Counted from the stretch's first letter, positions 26,707 to 36,267 are shown. The stretch: DNA of 64,000 nucleotides from Natronococcus sp. CG52 (GCF_023913515.1 NZ_CP099391.1:2170001-2234000), one strand, 5' to 3'. Notes: generated from the letters alone by a model not told the origin. Made by a program: numbers and translations.

Positions 26707-27774
26707 ATGAACGAAACGACGTTTGCGGTACTCGGCACCGGTGGTATCGGACGACGAGCGCTCGAAGTGAGCCAGCACAAGGACGCCTTGACGCCAGTCG
26801 CGGCGTGTGACCGTCACGGCACCGCGATCAACTTCGACGGACTGGACGTCGACGAACTGCTGGCGGCGACGGAGGGGAATATCGACAGCGAGCCGCGAGA
26901 CAACGAAGTCTCGACGGACGGGGGAACGACGGCCGTCGAAGGCGGCGTCAAACAGCACGGCGAGGACCGGGGCGTCGTCGCCTCCGAGCAGGCACGTCCC
27001 AGCGAGGACCCCATCCGGGACGTCATCGACCGCGGCGAACAGATCGACGCCGTGCTGCTCGCGCTGCCGAACTACGAACACGACTTCATCCCGCGCGTGG
27101 CCGATCGGTTCCTCGAGGGCGGCTACTCGGGCGTGCTGATCGACGTCCTCAAGCGCTCGCGCGTGATCGACATGCTCGACGAGCGCGGCGAGGCGTTCGA
27201 GGAGCAGGGGATCACGTTCGTCTGCGGCGCCGGTGCGACGCCCGGCTTCCTCACCGGCGCCGCCGCGCTGGCGGCCCAGTCGTTCGTCGAGGTCACGGAC
27301 GTCGACATCTGGTGGGGCGTCGGCCTCAAGTCGGGCTACGAGGACAACCGCGGCACCGTCCGCGAAGACCTCGCCCACCTCCCCGAGTACGATATCGAGG
27401 CCGCGCGCGACCTCTCCGACGAGGAAATCGAGGAGATCATCGACGATCAGAACGGCGTCATCGAGTTCGAGGACATGGAACACGCCGACGACGTCCTGCT
27501 CGAGCGCGCCGGGGTCTGCGACGCCGAAGACGTGACCGTCGGCGGGGTTCTCGACGTTCGCAGTGACGAGAAGCCGACGACCACGACCGTCTCGGTGACG
27601 GGAACGACCTTCGACGGCGAGACGGCGACGAACACGTTCCGACTCGACGACGCGACGAGCATGGAAGCCAACGTCAACGGTCCGGCGCTAGGATACCTGA
27701 AAACCGGCGTTCGTCGCAACCGCGCGGGCGAGTACGGGGTCTTCGGACCTGCCGAACTGATGCCGGGCTTCTGA
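26707..27774 (+). CDS. bioU: BioU-type enzyme (BioA replacement), saccharopine-dehydrogenase-like
   Basis: The product has 355 residues with an NAD(P)-binding start (FAVLGTGGIGRRALEVSQ). An acidic insert of about 35 residues follows residue 60. The core has ALPNYEHDFIPRVADRFL, then SGVLIDVLKRSRVI and FVCGAGATPGFLTGAAALAA. As I recall, cyanobacterial BioU makes diaminopelargonate from the BioF product in a single-turnover reaction, with a lysine (Lys124 in Synechocystis) as amine donor; Lys149 in DVLKRSR is the candidate here, allowing for the insert. Its place between bioB and bioF, with no bioA in the window, supports the call. The alternative is a plain saccharopine-dehydrogenase-like oxidoreductase. 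Confidence 0.75.
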   Translation: MNETTFAVLGTGGIGRRALEVSQHKDALTPVAACDRHGTAINFDGLDVDELLAATEGNIDSEPRDNEVSTDGGTTAVEGGVKQHGEDRGVVASEQARPSEDPIRDVIDRGEQIDAVLLALPNYEHDFIPRVADRFLEGGYSGVLIDVLKRSRVIDMLDERGEAFEEQGITFVCGAGATPGFLTGAAALAAQSFVEVTDVDIWWGVGLKSGYEDNRGTVREDLAHLPEYDIEAARDLSDEEIEEIIDDQNGVIEFEDMEHADDVLLERAGVCDAEDVTVGGVLDVRSDEKPTTTTVSVTGTTFDGETATNTFRLDDATSMEANVNGPALGYLKTGVRRNRAGEYGVFGPAELMPGF

Positions 27775-28049
27775 GTCCGCCGTCTCGTCGGCACCCACCC
27801 GGTTCCTCGCGGGGAACCGTTCCCGACGACGATGCACGCGGCTCGGACCGCGAGCTCGACGACAGAACCATCGGTCCGTTTCCGCCATCGCCGAACAGGG
27901 TAACATCTAGGAACGTCGGTGAAGAAATGTGCCGTTGACGACCAGCCAAATACCAGTATATGACACAGAAACCGCCGTCATCGGGCGCTCCGCATCTGGG
28001 AGATCGGAACCGTGACAGTGAAATCACACCGCTGTCACCGTTCACTCGA

Positions 28050-29258
28050 ATGGAAGACCGCGGGTTCGATCTCGAGGGGCGACTCGACGCCCGTTCGAGG
28101 AACGACCTGAAACGATCGCTCGCACCCGTCGATCGGGTCGCAGAGCGTGGGTACTTCGCGGCGCCATCGGGCGGTGACCTGCCGGTACTCGGCGCAGAGG
28201 AGTCGCTCGTATTCGGATCGAACAACTACCTCGGATTCACCGACGACCAGCGCGTCCAGGACGCAGCGCGGCAGGCCGCCGCTACCGTTGGAACGGGCGC
28301 GGGCGCGAGTCGACTCGTTACGGGCGATACGCTCGTTCACCAGGACCTCGAGCGTGTGCTCGCCGAAACGAAGCGGACGGACCGCGCGCTCGCGTTCTCC
28401 TCCGGCTACGCCGTCAACGTCGGGACGATCGCGGCGATGGAGCCGGACGTCGTCTTCTCGGACGAACTGAACCACGCGAGCATCATCGACGGCTGCCGCC
28501 TCTCGAACGCGGAGACGGTCGTCTACGATCACTGTGACGCGGCGAGCCTGCGGGAGAAGCTGGCGGCTCGAGCCGATCGAGACGGCGCTGCCGAGGAGTC
28601 GTGGCTGATCGTCACGGACTCCGTGTTCAGCATGGACGGAACCGTCGCTCCCCTGAACGCGATCTGTGACGCCGCAGAGGCGTTCGGCGCCTGGGTGATG
28701 GTCGACGAAGCCCACGCGACCGGCCTCTACGCGGACGGCGGCGGAGTCGTACAGGCCGAGGGCCTCGAGGACCGGATTCAGATCCAGATGGGAACGCTCT
28801 CGAAGGCGCTGGCGAGCCAGGGCGGCTACGTCGCGGGAAGCGACACCCTGATCGAGTATCTGGTCAACGACGCGCGTTCGTTCGTCTTCTCGACCGGTCT
28901 CACGCCGCCGGCCGCCGCGGCCGCCAGCGAGTCACTTCACCTCGCCCGGCACAGCGACGCTCGCGAGCGCCTCTGGGAGAACGTCGCTCACCTCCGGGAC
29001 GGCCTCGAGTCGATGGGGTTCGAGGTGCTCGGGGACTCCCAGATCCTCCCCGTTCTCGTCGGCGACCGTCGCGACGCGCTCGCCCTCGCCGCCGGCATCC
29101 GGGATCGGGACGTGGTCGCACCGGCGATCCGTCCGCCGACCGTTCCCGAGGGAACCTGCCGGCTTCGCGTCACGCCGATGGCGACGCACGATCAGGCGGA
29201 CATCATCGCCTGCCTCGAGGCGTTCCGGACGGTCGGCGAGGAGGTCGGATTGCTGTGA
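28050..29258 (+). CDS. bioF: 8-amino-7-oxononanoate synthase
   Basis: The ATG at 28050 (MEDRGFDLEGRLDARSRNDL) fits the family start and gives 402 residues; an upstream ATG at 27960 is possible but adds 30 atypical residues. The enzyme is PLP-dependent of the alpha-oxoamine synthase group: FGSNNYLGF, GTGAGASRLVTGDT, DELNHASIIDGCRLSNA, VDEAHATGLYADGGG. The PLP lysine is Lys252 in MGTLSKALASQGGYVAGS. It condenses pimeloyl donor and L-alanine. Its stop overlaps the bioD start by 4 bases. About 275 bases separate it from bioU, so a second promoter is possible. Confidence 0.93.
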   Translation: MEDRGFDLEGRLDARSRNDLKRSLAPVDRVAERGYFAAPSGGDLPVLGAEESLVFGSNNYLGFTDDQRVQDAARQAAATVGTGAGASRLVTGDTLVHQDLERVLAETKRTDRALAFSSGYAVNVGTIAAMEPDVVFSDELNHASIIDGCRLSNAETVVYDHCDAASLREKLAARADRDGAAEESWLIVTDSVFSMDGTVAPLNAICDAAEAFGAWVMVDEAHATGLYADGGGVVQAEGLEDRIQIQMGTLSKALASQGGYVAGSDTLIEYLVNDARSFVFSTGLTPPAAAAASESLHLARHSDARERLWENVAHLRDGLESMGFEVLGDSQILPVLVGDRRDALALAAGIRDRDVVAPAIRPPTVPEGTCRLRVTPMATHDQADIIACLEAFRTVGEEVGLL

Positions 29259-29935
29259 GCGACGCACCGCCGATTGCCGTCGTCGGTACCGGGACCGGCG
29301 TCGGGAAGACCGTCGTCACCGCCGGTCTCACGTCGTGGTTTCGCGAGACCGGTCTCGACGCGCGAGCGATCAAACCCGCCCAGACCGGCTTCCCGCCGGA
29401 CGACGACGCGGGATTCGTCGCCGAGGCCTGCGAGGACCCTGCGGCGGCGACGTGTCTCAGATATCTCGAGCCACCGCTCGCGCCTCGGGTTGCGGCCGAG
29501 CGGATGGACGAACGGCTCGAGTACGATGTCTTCCTCGAGGAGTGTCGACGCGAACTCGAACGCGCGCCCGTCTCGATCGTCGAGGGTATCGGCGGCCTGC
29601 GAGTCCCGCTGGCGGGCGAACACGAGGTGCTCGATCTGGTCGCCGACCTCTCGGCGGTCGCGGTCGTCGTCACGCGCTCCGGACTCGGAACGCTGAACCA
29701 CACCGCGCTTACGGTCGACGCGCTCGAACGTCGCGGCATCGACGTTCACGGAATCGTCTGCAACGAGTACCAGGGGGCGTCGGTCGCCGAGCGAACGAAC
29801 CCGCCGGAACTCGAGCGAATGACGGGACATCAGGTCGAGACGGTCCCGTCCCTCTCGAGCGACGATCCACGGGAACTCGCCGCGGGCGTTCGTAATGCAC
29901 TATCGTCCTTCTGTAGTCGACTCGGAGAATACTAG
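29255..29935 (+). CDS. bioD: dethiobiotin synthetase
   Basis: The GTG start (29255) overlaps bioF by 4 bases and gives 226 residues. The P-loop GTGTGVGKTVV lies at 10-20 and AIKPAQTGFP, a substrate-binding lysine motif, near residue 39. SIVEGIGGLRVPLAGEHEVL is the G2-like motif, and VVTRSGLGTLNHTALTVDAL follows. It carboxylates diaminopelargonate and closes the ureido ring with ATP. Together with bioB, bioU and bioF it completes the late biotin route without bioA. Confidence 0.93.
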   Translation: MSDAPPIAVVGTGTGVGKTVVTAGLTSWFRETGLDARAIKPAQTGFPPDDDAGFVAEACEDPAAATCLRYLEPPLAPRVAAERMDERLEYDVFLEECRRELERAPVSIVEGIGGLRVPLAGEHEVLDLVADLSAVAVVVTRSGLGTLNHTALTVDALERRGIDVHGIVCNEYQGASVAERTNPPELERMTGHQVETVPSLSSDDPRELAAGVRNALSSFCSRLGEY

Positions 29936-29943
29936 TTTCTCGG

Positions 29944-30135
29944 TCAGGCCGGCGGGGCCGGCGACTCGTCCTCGAATGCGGGTTCGCCGTCGGCCGCTGG
30001 GTTACCCGTCTCCGCCGAATCCTCGACGAGATACGCGACGATCTCCGACTTCCGGTGGCTCACCTCGAGGTGTACGCGGAGGTCCGTGCGTTCCTCGTAC
30101 GTCTCCGAACAGAGAGGGCAGTCGTGTGTACTCAT
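29944..30135 (-). CDS. C2H2-type zinc finger protein
   Basis: The product has 63 residues. DCPLCSETYEERTDLRVHLE and VSHR form one C2H2 finger: Cys6, Cys9, then His22 and His27. A helix follows (KSEIVAYLVED), then an acidic tail. Single-finger proteins of this kind are common in haloarchaea, several with regulatory roles. The gene is convergent with bioD, with only 8 bases between. The function is unknown. Confidence 0.8.
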   Translation of the reverse strand: MSTHDCPLCSETYEERTDLRVHLEVSHRKSEIVAYLVEDSAETGNPAADGEPAFEDESPAPPA

Positions 30136-30267
30136 GGTTGTTGGTCACCAACGAGTGTCGTCATCACACACCGACGTAGTAGTGTCGGTCAGTCTAGTTG
30201 TAGACAGGTCTCGACACGGTAACACGCAGTTCCGATACCTGTCAGCGCCGACGAACGGCGGTTCGTC

Positions 30268-31788
30268 TCAAAGGAAATCGGAGAGGCCCGACTGGTCGTC
30301 GTCCGCTTCCTCCACCGTCGACGCGGATTCCGCCGCCGCGTCGTCCGCCTCGGGGTCCGTGCTCGAGGCCTCGAGGGGTTGCTGGCCGCTATCCGCGGCC
30401 GTCTCGGTCTCGTCGTCGCTCGAGTCGTCGTCGCTGCCGCCGTCATCGCCGCCGTTGCTATCGCCGTTGCCGGACTCGCCCCCGAAGAAGGCGCTTCCGG
30501 AGTGTTCGACCGCTTCCTCCTCCCGGCGTTCCTCGGCGTCCTCGACGATCGACTGGATCTTGTTGGTGTCCTTTCCGCTGCCGGTGACGAACGACACCTC
30601 CGCCTCGTCGAGTTCGTAGATTGCGGCCATGCGCACGGTGAGATCGCGGTTCTTGCAGTGGTAAGTCATCGCCGAGAGGAACGGCAGGATCTCCCGGCGG
30701 GCCGTCGCGACGCTCGTCCCGTCGCGCTCGGCGATGCGCTCGGCGATGGCGTCGCGCGTGTTCCGCGTCCCCTTGGTGCGACCGAGCTTCGACCAGTAAC
30801 TCGGCGGTCCGTAGCGGGTCCAGCCGCCCTTCGATCCCCGTCGCGAGGCGGCGACGCCGGCGGTCATGTTGTCCGTCGCGTACCGCCAGTAGGAGTAGTC
30901 CTGCGTGGCGCGAACCCGACCGAGCCAGCGGTCGGCGTTCGAGAGGAACTCGTAGGCGTCGGCCAGTTCCTCGCCCTCGTAATCCTTCGGGACGTTGTCC
31001 TCGATCCAGTTGAGCAGGTCGTCGGGCGTCTCGTCGACGTCGTAAGAGGATCGAAGAGCGCCCTCGGCGTCCTCCTCCTTGATGAGCGCGTCGAGGAAGT
31101 CGAAGATCCCCTCCGTCGTGTCGCGCTCGCTCGTGACGACGTCGTCGACGGTCAGCCGTTCCGCCTCCTCGGCGACCGCCTGGAGGTCGTTGACCGCCGA
31201 CCGGAGGTCGCCGCTCGTGTTCTCGGCGATCTTCTCGAGGGCTTCCTCCTCGAACTCGACGCCCTCGCGACGGCAGATGTCCCGGAGCACGGGGACGATC
31301 GAGCGCTTCGAGACGTCGCGGAACTCGATCGTCTCGCAGGCGCTGCGCAGCGACTGGCTCATATCGTAGAACTCGTTCGCGACCAGGACGATCGGCTGAT
31401 TCGCATCTTTGACGACGCGGGTAACCTCTCGCGAGCCGCCGTAGTCCGCGTTGCCGTGGAAGTTGTCCGCCTCGTCGAGGATGACCAGTCGTCGACCGGC
31501 GCCGCCCGCGGTGAGCGTGCCGCTCTTCGAAGCCTCGCCTGCGATGCGTTCGATCACGTCGGCCCCACGGCTGTCGCTCGCGTTGAGTTCCATCACGGGC
31601 CAGCCCATGTCGTTCGCCAGCGCGTGCGTCGCGGAGGTCTTTCCGACTCCGGGACTGCCGTGGACGATCACCGAGTCACGGTGGTCCTCCCAGGTTTCGG
31701 CCCACTCCTTCAACTTGTCGCGGGCCTTGTTGTTTCCGCGCACCTCCGACAGCGTGGTCGGGCGGTACGTCTCGGTCCAGTCGCTCAT
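30268..31788 (-). CDS. rfcL: replication factor C large subunit
   Basis: The start is the ATG at 31788 (MSDWTETYRPTTLSEVRGNN), which gives 506 residues; the 44-residue upstream extension is not family-like. VHGSPGVGKTSATHAL holds Walker A (residues 44-51) and VILDEADNFHG Walker B. SLRSACETIEFRDVSKRSIV matches the clamp-loader AAA+ core, and a helical collar domain follows. The C-terminal 80 residues are acidic and disordered, ending QSGLSDFL, a PCNA-interacting (PIP box-like) motif. With the small subunit it loads the PCNA clamp onto primed DNA. It is divergent from the membrane protein at 31956. Confidence 0.96.
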   Translation of the reverse strand: MSDWTETYRPTTLSEVRGNNKARDKLKEWAETWEDHRDSVIVHGSPGVGKTSATHALANDMGWPVMELNASDSRGADVIERIAGEASKSGTLTAGGAGRRLVILDEADNFHGNADYGGSREVTRVVKDANQPIVLVANEFYDMSQSLRSACETIEFRDVSKRSIVPVLRDICRREGVEFEEEALEKIAENTSGDLRSAVNDLQAVAEEAERLTVDDVVTSERDTTEGIFDFLDALIKEEDAEGALRSSYDVDETPDDLLNWIEDNVPKDYEGEELADAYEFLSNADRWLGRVRATQDYSYWRYATDNMTAGVAASRRGSKGGWTRYGPPSYWSKLGRTKGTRNTRDAIAERIAERDGTSVATARREILPFLSAMTYHCKNRDLTVRMAAIYELDEAEVSFVTGSGKDTNKIQSIVEDAEERREEEAVEHSGSAFFGGESGNGDSNGGDDGGSDDDSSDDETETAADSGQQPLEASSTDPEADDAAAESASTVEEADDDQSGLSDFL

Positions 31789-31955
31789 TGACGAATCGTT
31801 GGGGTGAGTCGCGTTTAGTGGTTGCGGAGCGTCACTCCTCGGTAACCGTTTTCGGCTCGGGATTCCGTCTCGGATGGAAAACGACCAAAATGAAGGACTG
31901 GAAAAACGTACCCGGAACACGAAAACGAGGCTGTGCGAGAGATAACGAGACCAAA

Positions 31956-32444
31956 ATGAGTGATGGACAGAACACTACCGCGGCAGCCGGACCATCGGAT
32001 CAGCAGTTGCGGTATGCTGCCGGAGCCGTCGCACTCCTCGTCGCGGGCCTTCACCTATTTCATCCACAGTACGGCCTCGAGCGACTGGTAATTCTGCTCT
32101 CGACGGACCCGTCGCTGCTCGTCGCCCACCCGCGTCCGGTCGCGTTCGTCCTCTCGGCAGTCGCGATCGTCGTCGGCATCTACCTGGTGCTGTTCGGTGT
32201 GCTGGTACGACCGATCTACCTCGTCGGAATGGTCCTCATGGTGACGTACGTCGCCGGCTACTTCGCGTGGCACTTCACCGGACACGGCGGATTCTTGCCC
32301 GGACGCATACCGCAGTACCACGGGCTGGGACCGTACGAAACCGTCGTCGCTCACCTCAGGGGTGATCCCTGGGCGCGGGCGGCGATCGTTCTCGAGAGCG
32401 TGTTACTCGTCCTCCTCGCGGTTCTCTATCGCCGGGTGTCGTAA
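31956..32444 (+). CDS. four-span integral membrane protein
   Basis: I start at 31956 (MSDGQNTTAAAGPSDQQLRY), giving 162 residues; the frame back to 31788 is upstream sequence. Hydrophobic spans are near 22-40 (AAGAVALLVAGLHLFHP), 62-80 (PVAFVLSAVAIVVGIYLVLF), 85-105 (VRPIYLVGMVLMVTYVAGYF) and 140-160 (RAAIVLESVLLVLLAVLYRR). Histidines in LHLFHP and YFAWHFTGHGG might bind metal or quinone. I do not recognise the family. It is divergent from rfcL. Confidence 0.7.
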   Translation: MSDGQNTTAAAGPSDQQLRYAAGAVALLVAGLHLFHPQYGLERLVILLSTDPSLLVAHPRPVAFVLSAVAIVVGIYLVLFGVLVRPIYLVGMVLMVTYVAGYFAWHFTGHGGFLPGRIPQYHGLGPYETVVAHLRGDPWARAAIVLESVLLVLLAVLYRRVS

Positions 32445-32486
32445 ACGGTACCGCGATCGGCGGTCTACTGCGATCGTATTCGACGG

Positions 32487-32708
32487 ATGAACGACCGAAC
32501 GGACGCGATGGTCAACGGCGCGCTGATGGTGACCGGCGCGGCGGCGGTCGTCGATACCATCGTCTTTCACTGGGTGCTCGAGTGACACCGGTCGATCGAG
32601 AGTGCACCCGCCCCCGAACTCCTCCCCCTCGAGGGCGGCGTGGTCCTCGTCGACGGGATCCTGTTCGCGATCGGCGCGGTGCGCGAACGGCGAGCGAGAA
32701 GCCGCTAA
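32487..32708 (+). pseudogene. DUF2243-like membrane protein gene with an in-frame stop
   Basis: Reading from the ATG at 32487 gives MVNGALMVTGAAAVVDTIVF, then HWVLE and a TGA at 32583-32585, followed in the same frame by HRSIESAPAPELLPLEGG and VVLVDGILFAIGAVRERR to a TAA at 32706. The family normally has Trp before this His (a WHR-type motif), and TGG to TGA is a one-base change. The two halves together would make 73 residues. I call it a nonsense-mutated gene; a sequencing error is the alternative. Confidence 0.6.
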
Positions 32709-32832
32709 GGACGTGGTGAACCGCCTCGGGGTCGAGCCCCGAGGCACTCGCCCTGCTCAACCTATAGAACACCGCTCGCATCTCTCGTCGTGCCGGCGGA
32801 GCCGCTAACTGACTCGAGCTCGAACCGAACCC

Positions 32833-33588
32833 ATGAACGTCGCGATCGTCACCGTCGGCGACGAACTGCTCGCCGGCACGACGACCAACACCAACGCCTC
32901 GTGGCTGGCCGAGCGGCTCACCGAGCGCGGAACGACCGTCGAGCGCATTCTAACGATCCCCGACCATCACGACCTCATCGCTGAGTACGTCGCCCGCTGG
33001 AGCGACGAGTTCGACGCTGTGATCGTCACCGGCGGTCTCGGCGGGACGCCCGACGACGTGACCCTCGAGGCGGTCGCCGACGGCCTCGAGCGCGACCTCG
33101 TCGTTCACGAGCGGATCCGCGACCGTCTGGTCGGCAAAGCGCGCGCGTTTCGCGAGGAGAACCCCGACCTCGTCGCGGAGTACGACCTCCAGATCGATCT
33201 CGACGCGGCCGCCTCGATCCCCGAGGGAGCGACCCCGATCGTCGTCGACGAGGCGTGGGCGCCGGGCTGTACCGTCGAAAACGTTCACGTCTTCGCCGGC
33301 ATCCCCGAGGAGATGCGGGCGATGTTCCGCGAGGTGGCCGAGGAGTTCGCGGGTGAATCGACGACGCGGACGCTGTACACGCCCGCACCGGAGGGCGCGC
33401 TCACCGACGTCCTCGAGGGCGTGACCGACGAGTTCGACGTCGCCGTCGGGAGCTACCCGCGGAGCGAGGACCGACCGGGTCGAATCCGCCTCGTCGGTGC
33501 GGACGCGGAGACGCTCGACGCCGCGGCGGCCTGGATCGACGCGCGGATTACGACGGTCGAGTCGCCGGCGAGCGAGCCGTCCGACTGA
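32833..33588 (+). CDS. CinA-like molybdopterin-binding domain protein
   Basis: The product has 251 residues from MNVAIVTVGDELLAGTTTNT, which is the MoaB/Mog-like fold of the CinA N-terminal domain. VTGGLGGTPDDVTLEAVADG is the second signature. PIVVDEAWAPGCTVENVHVF and GIPEEMRAMF follow. The NMN deamidase C-terminal domain of full-length CinA is absent, as in many archaeal homologues. The exact reaction in archaea is not settled. It is on the plus strand, apart from the XRE regulator downstream by about 150 bases. Confidence 0.9.
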   Translation: MNVAIVTVGDELLAGTTTNTNASWLAERLTERGTTVERILTIPDHHDLIAEYVARWSDEFDAVIVTGGLGGTPDDVTLEAVADGLERDLVVHERIRDRLVGKARAFREENPDLVAEYDLQIDLDAAASIPEGATPIVVDEAWAPGCTVENVHVFAGIPEEMRAMFREVAEEFAGESTTRTLYTPAPEGALTDVLEGVTDEFDVAVGSYPRSEDRPGRIRLVGADAETLDAAAAWIDARITTVESPASEPSD

Positions 33589-33739
33589 GCGCAGTTCTGG
33601 CAGGAGTTCGAACGGAGTTCGGACCGGGCGTTCGCCACGGACGGTTTCCTCGAAGGATCGCCTCTCGAGCCGACGCGCTTTCTACCAGCGGGAACCGCGA
33701 CTCCGGTAGCTACTTGGGCCGACCACACAACCGTCGCAC

Positions 33740-34450
33740 ATGGGCGGTCGTGGACCGAAGCGGGAACTCGCAGAGAAGATCGCGGGAGAGATCACGCTGA
33801 GTGACGACCCCGGGGCGACGTTACGCAAGTGGCGGACGGACTTCGACGTCTCCCAGACCGACCTGGCGAACGAACTGGACGTCTCCTCCTCGGTGATCTC
33901 CGACTACGAGAGCGGACGGCGGGAGAGCCCCGGGATCGGCGTCGTCGGCCGACTCGTAGAGGGCCTCCTCTCCATCGACGAGCGCCGCGGCGGCGACCGG
34001 ATCCGCCAGTACGGTCGCGTCCTCTCGGCCGGCTTCGAGAGCGACGTCGTCTACGACCTGCGGGAGTACGCGACGTCGATGCCGCTGGTCAAACTCTACG
34101 ACGATATCGATGCAACCGAGGTCACGACCGGAACCACGGATCGAATCAGCGGACACACGGTGATCGACAGCATCGGCGCCATCACCCGGCTCTCGAGCGA
34201 GGAGTTCTTTCGGCTGTACGGACAGAGCACGAACCGCGCTCTGGTCTTTACCGGCGTCACGCGCGGTGAGGCGGTCGCGGTCGCGCTGCGGGTCGTCAAT
34301 CCGACGCCGAACGCCGTCATCCTCCACGGCATCGAGGAAGAAGACCTCTGGGAGCACGCCGCCGACCTGGCGCGGATCGACGGCTACTCGCTCGCCGTCA
34401 CGACCGCGCCGCTCGAGGACATGCTCGACCACCTCGTCACGATCGAGTGA
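33740..34450 (+). CDS. XRE-family helix-turn-helix regulator with C-terminal domain
   Basis: The product has 236 residues. RKWRTDFDVSQTDLANELDV and SSSVISDYESGRRESPGIGV form the helix-turn-helix (about residues 30-70). The remaining 150 residues (SGHTVIDSIGAITRLSSEEF, RALVFTGVTRGEAVAVALRV) form a conserved archaeal domain often placed with putative transcription factors. A role in general or stress transcription is likely but unproven. A small membrane protein gene begins 23 bases after it, probably in the same transcript. Confidence 0.88.
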   Translation: MGGRGPKRELAEKIAGEITLSDDPGATLRKWRTDFDVSQTDLANELDVSSSVISDYESGRRESPGIGVVGRLVEGLLSIDERRGGDRIRQYGRVLSAGFESDVVYDLREYATSMPLVKLYDDIDATEVTTGTTDRISGHTVIDSIGAITRLSSEEFFRLYGQSTNRALVFTGVTRGEAVAVALRVVNPTPNAVILHGIEEEDLWEHAADLARIDGYSLAVTTAPLEDMLDHLVTIE

Positions 34451-34472
34451 CGAAGCGCACTCCCGAATACGT

Positions 34473-34661
34473 ATGACGGACGATAGCACGCGTCGGAAGG
34501 ATCGCTGGACGCTCGCGCTGACGCTCGTTTTCACCGCGTCGCTCGCCGTCGTCTACGCCGTCGACGAGCCGGCGCTCTGGCTGTTCTGGGCCGTCCTCAC
34601 GGTCGTCGTTACGGGAACGTCGATGGCACTGCTCAATCGGGAGACGCCGCAGGAATCCTGA
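34473..34661 (+). CDS. small two-span membrane protein
   Basis: The ATG at 34473 (MTDDSTRRKDRWTLALTLVF) gives 62 residues. Two hydrophobic segments follow (WTLALTLVFTASLAVVYAV and LWLFWAVLTVVVTGTSMALL) separated by DEPA, with a short polar tail. It follows the XRE regulator by 23 bases. It is convergent with gcvH, with 6 bases between. The function is unknown. Confidence 0.65.
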   Translation: MTDDSTRRKDRWTLALTLVFTASLAVVYAVDEPALWLFWAVLTVVVTGTSMALLNRETPQES

Positions 34662-34667
34662 GCGCGC

Positions 34668-35051
34668 TCAGGCGATCTGGTCTTCGTACTCGTCGGCCGA
34701 GAGCAGGTTCTCGAGTTCGGTTTCGTCGGCGCCCTCGATCTCGAGCATCCAGCCCTCGCCGAACGGGTCGTCGTTGACGAGCTCGGGCGCGTCGAACAGT
34801 TCTTCGTTGATCGCGACGACCTCGCCGCCGACCGGCGCGTAGAGGTCGGATACCGCCTTTATCGATTCGATGACGCCGAACTCCTCTTCCTGGGCGACCG
34901 ACTCGCCCTCGTCGGGGAGTTCGACGAAGACGACGTCGCCGAGTTCGTCCTGCGCGAAGTCGGAGATGCCGACGCGGATGACCCCGTCGGTCTCGAGTGC
35001 CCATTCGTGCGATTCCAGATACCGTCGATCGTCGGGTGTATCGAAGCTCAT
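34668..35051 (-). CDS. gcvH: glycine cleavage system H protein
   Basis: The product has 127 residues. The lipoyl domain carries Lys65 in the motif [15 protein letters not shown], the usual lipoate attachment site, preceded by [21 protein letters not shown] protein carries the aminomethyl group between P, T and L proteins. It lies 2 bases downstream of gcvT in the same direction, so the two form an operon. The P protein genes sit about 12 kb away at 48591-51421. Confidence 0.97.
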   Translation of the reverse strand: MSFDTPDDRRYLESHEWALETDGVIRVGISDFAQDELGDVVFVELPDEGESVAQEEEFGVIESIKAVSDLYAPVGGEVVAINEELFDAPELVNDDPFGEGWMLEIEGADETELENLLSADEYEDQIA

Positions 35052-35053
35052 TG

Positions 35054-36151
35054 TTATTCTGTCTCGATGAACGGCGTGGTTTCAACTCTTGCCTTTTTCG
35101 ACTGGCCGCGAACGACGACCTGTAGCGTCGTTCCCGGATCGGCGTACTCGACGGGGACGTACCCGAGCCCGATCGGTTTCTCGAGGGTCGGACTCATCGT
35201 TCCGCTCGTGACGGTGCCGACCACCCGGCCCTCGGTGTTCGTGATGTCGTAGCCGTGACGCGGAACGCCGCGGTCGATCAACTGGAAGCCGACGAGTTGC
35301 TCCTCGACGCCCGCCTCCTCGGCCGCCGCCAGCGCGTCTCGGCCGACGAACTCGGTGTCCAGATCGACCGTGAAGCCGATCCCTGCCTCGTACGGCGTCC
35401 GGGGGTCGGACTCGGCGTCGAAGTCCTGGCCTGCCAGCAGGAGTCCGGCCTCGATCCGAAGCGTGTCGCGGGCGCCGAGCCCGCAGGGCTGGCAGTCGAA
35501 GCGCGACCAGACCGTCTCGGCCGCCGACCGCGGCACGATGAGTTCGAAGCCGTCCTCGCCGGTGTACCCCGTTCGGGCGGTCCAGCACTCGGTATCGGCG
35601 ACGGTCGCGTACGCCGCCTCGAACCGGCTCAACGCCGTCGGCGATCCGTCGGCGACCTGCTCGAGGAGGTCCGAAGCGTTCGGACCCTGGACGGCGAACA
35701 TCGCGTACTCGTCGGTCTGGTTGTCGATAGTTGCCTCGAGATCCCACTCGTTGCGGTAGCTGATCCACCGCTCGTGGGTCGCCTCGTCGGTACCGGCGTT
35801 CGGAACGAAGAGATAGGTCGGATGGCCGGCCTCATCGGGAAGCCGGTAAATGACCGTGTCGTCGATGATGACTCCCTCCTCGTCGGTGATCGTCGCGTAC
35901 TGCGAGTCACCGACGCCGAGGCGACTCACGTCGTTCGAGGTGAGCCGTTGCATCAACGTCGCGGCATCCGGTCCGGTGACGTGGATCTGGCCCATGTGCG
36001 AGACGTCGAAGATGCCGACGTCCTCGCGAACGGCCCGGTGTTCCGCCTGGATCGAGTCGAACTCGACGGGCATGTCCCAGCCACCGAACTCCGTAAACTT
36101 CGCTCCACGCTCGTCGTGGATCCCACGTAACGGCGGCGTCTGAAGCGGCAT
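35054..36151 (-). CDS. gcvT: aminomethyltransferase (glycine cleavage T protein)
   Basis: The product has 365 residues starting [40 protein letters not shown] and [20 protein letters not shown] are the N-terminal GCV_T signatures. [14 protein letters not shown] and [15 protein letters not shown] follow, then the C-terminal barrel ([20 protein letters not shown]). It releases ammonia and passes the methylene group to the folate-type carrier. It leads the gcvT-gcvH operon. Confidence 0.97.
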   Translation of the reverse strand: MPLQTPPLRGIHDERGAKFTEFGGWDMPVEFDSIQAEHRAVREDVGIFDVSHMGQIHVTGPDAATLMQRLTSNDVSRLGVGDSQYATITDEEGVIIDDTVIYRLPDEAGHPTYLFVPNAGTDEATHERWISYRNEWDLEATIDNQTDEYAMFAVQGPNASDLLEQVADGSPTALSRFEAAYATVADTECWTARTGYTGEDGFELIVPRSAAETVWSRFDCQPCGLGARDTLRIEAGLLLAGQDFDAESDPRTPYEAGIGFTVDLDTEFVGRDALAAAEEAGVEEQLVGFQLIDRGVPRHGYDITNTEGRVVGTVTSGTMSPTLEKPIGLGYVPVEYADPGTTLQVVVRGQSKKARVETTPFIETE

Positions 36152-36267
36152 AGTCGGCTTGACACTCCGGGGGTAGTAATGTCTTTTCGTCGCTGGTGGC
36201 CGAATTCACTCGACGGCGGCGACCGTTCCGACGAAACGGCAAAAAACGAGCGGAGTGGTCGTCGGAT

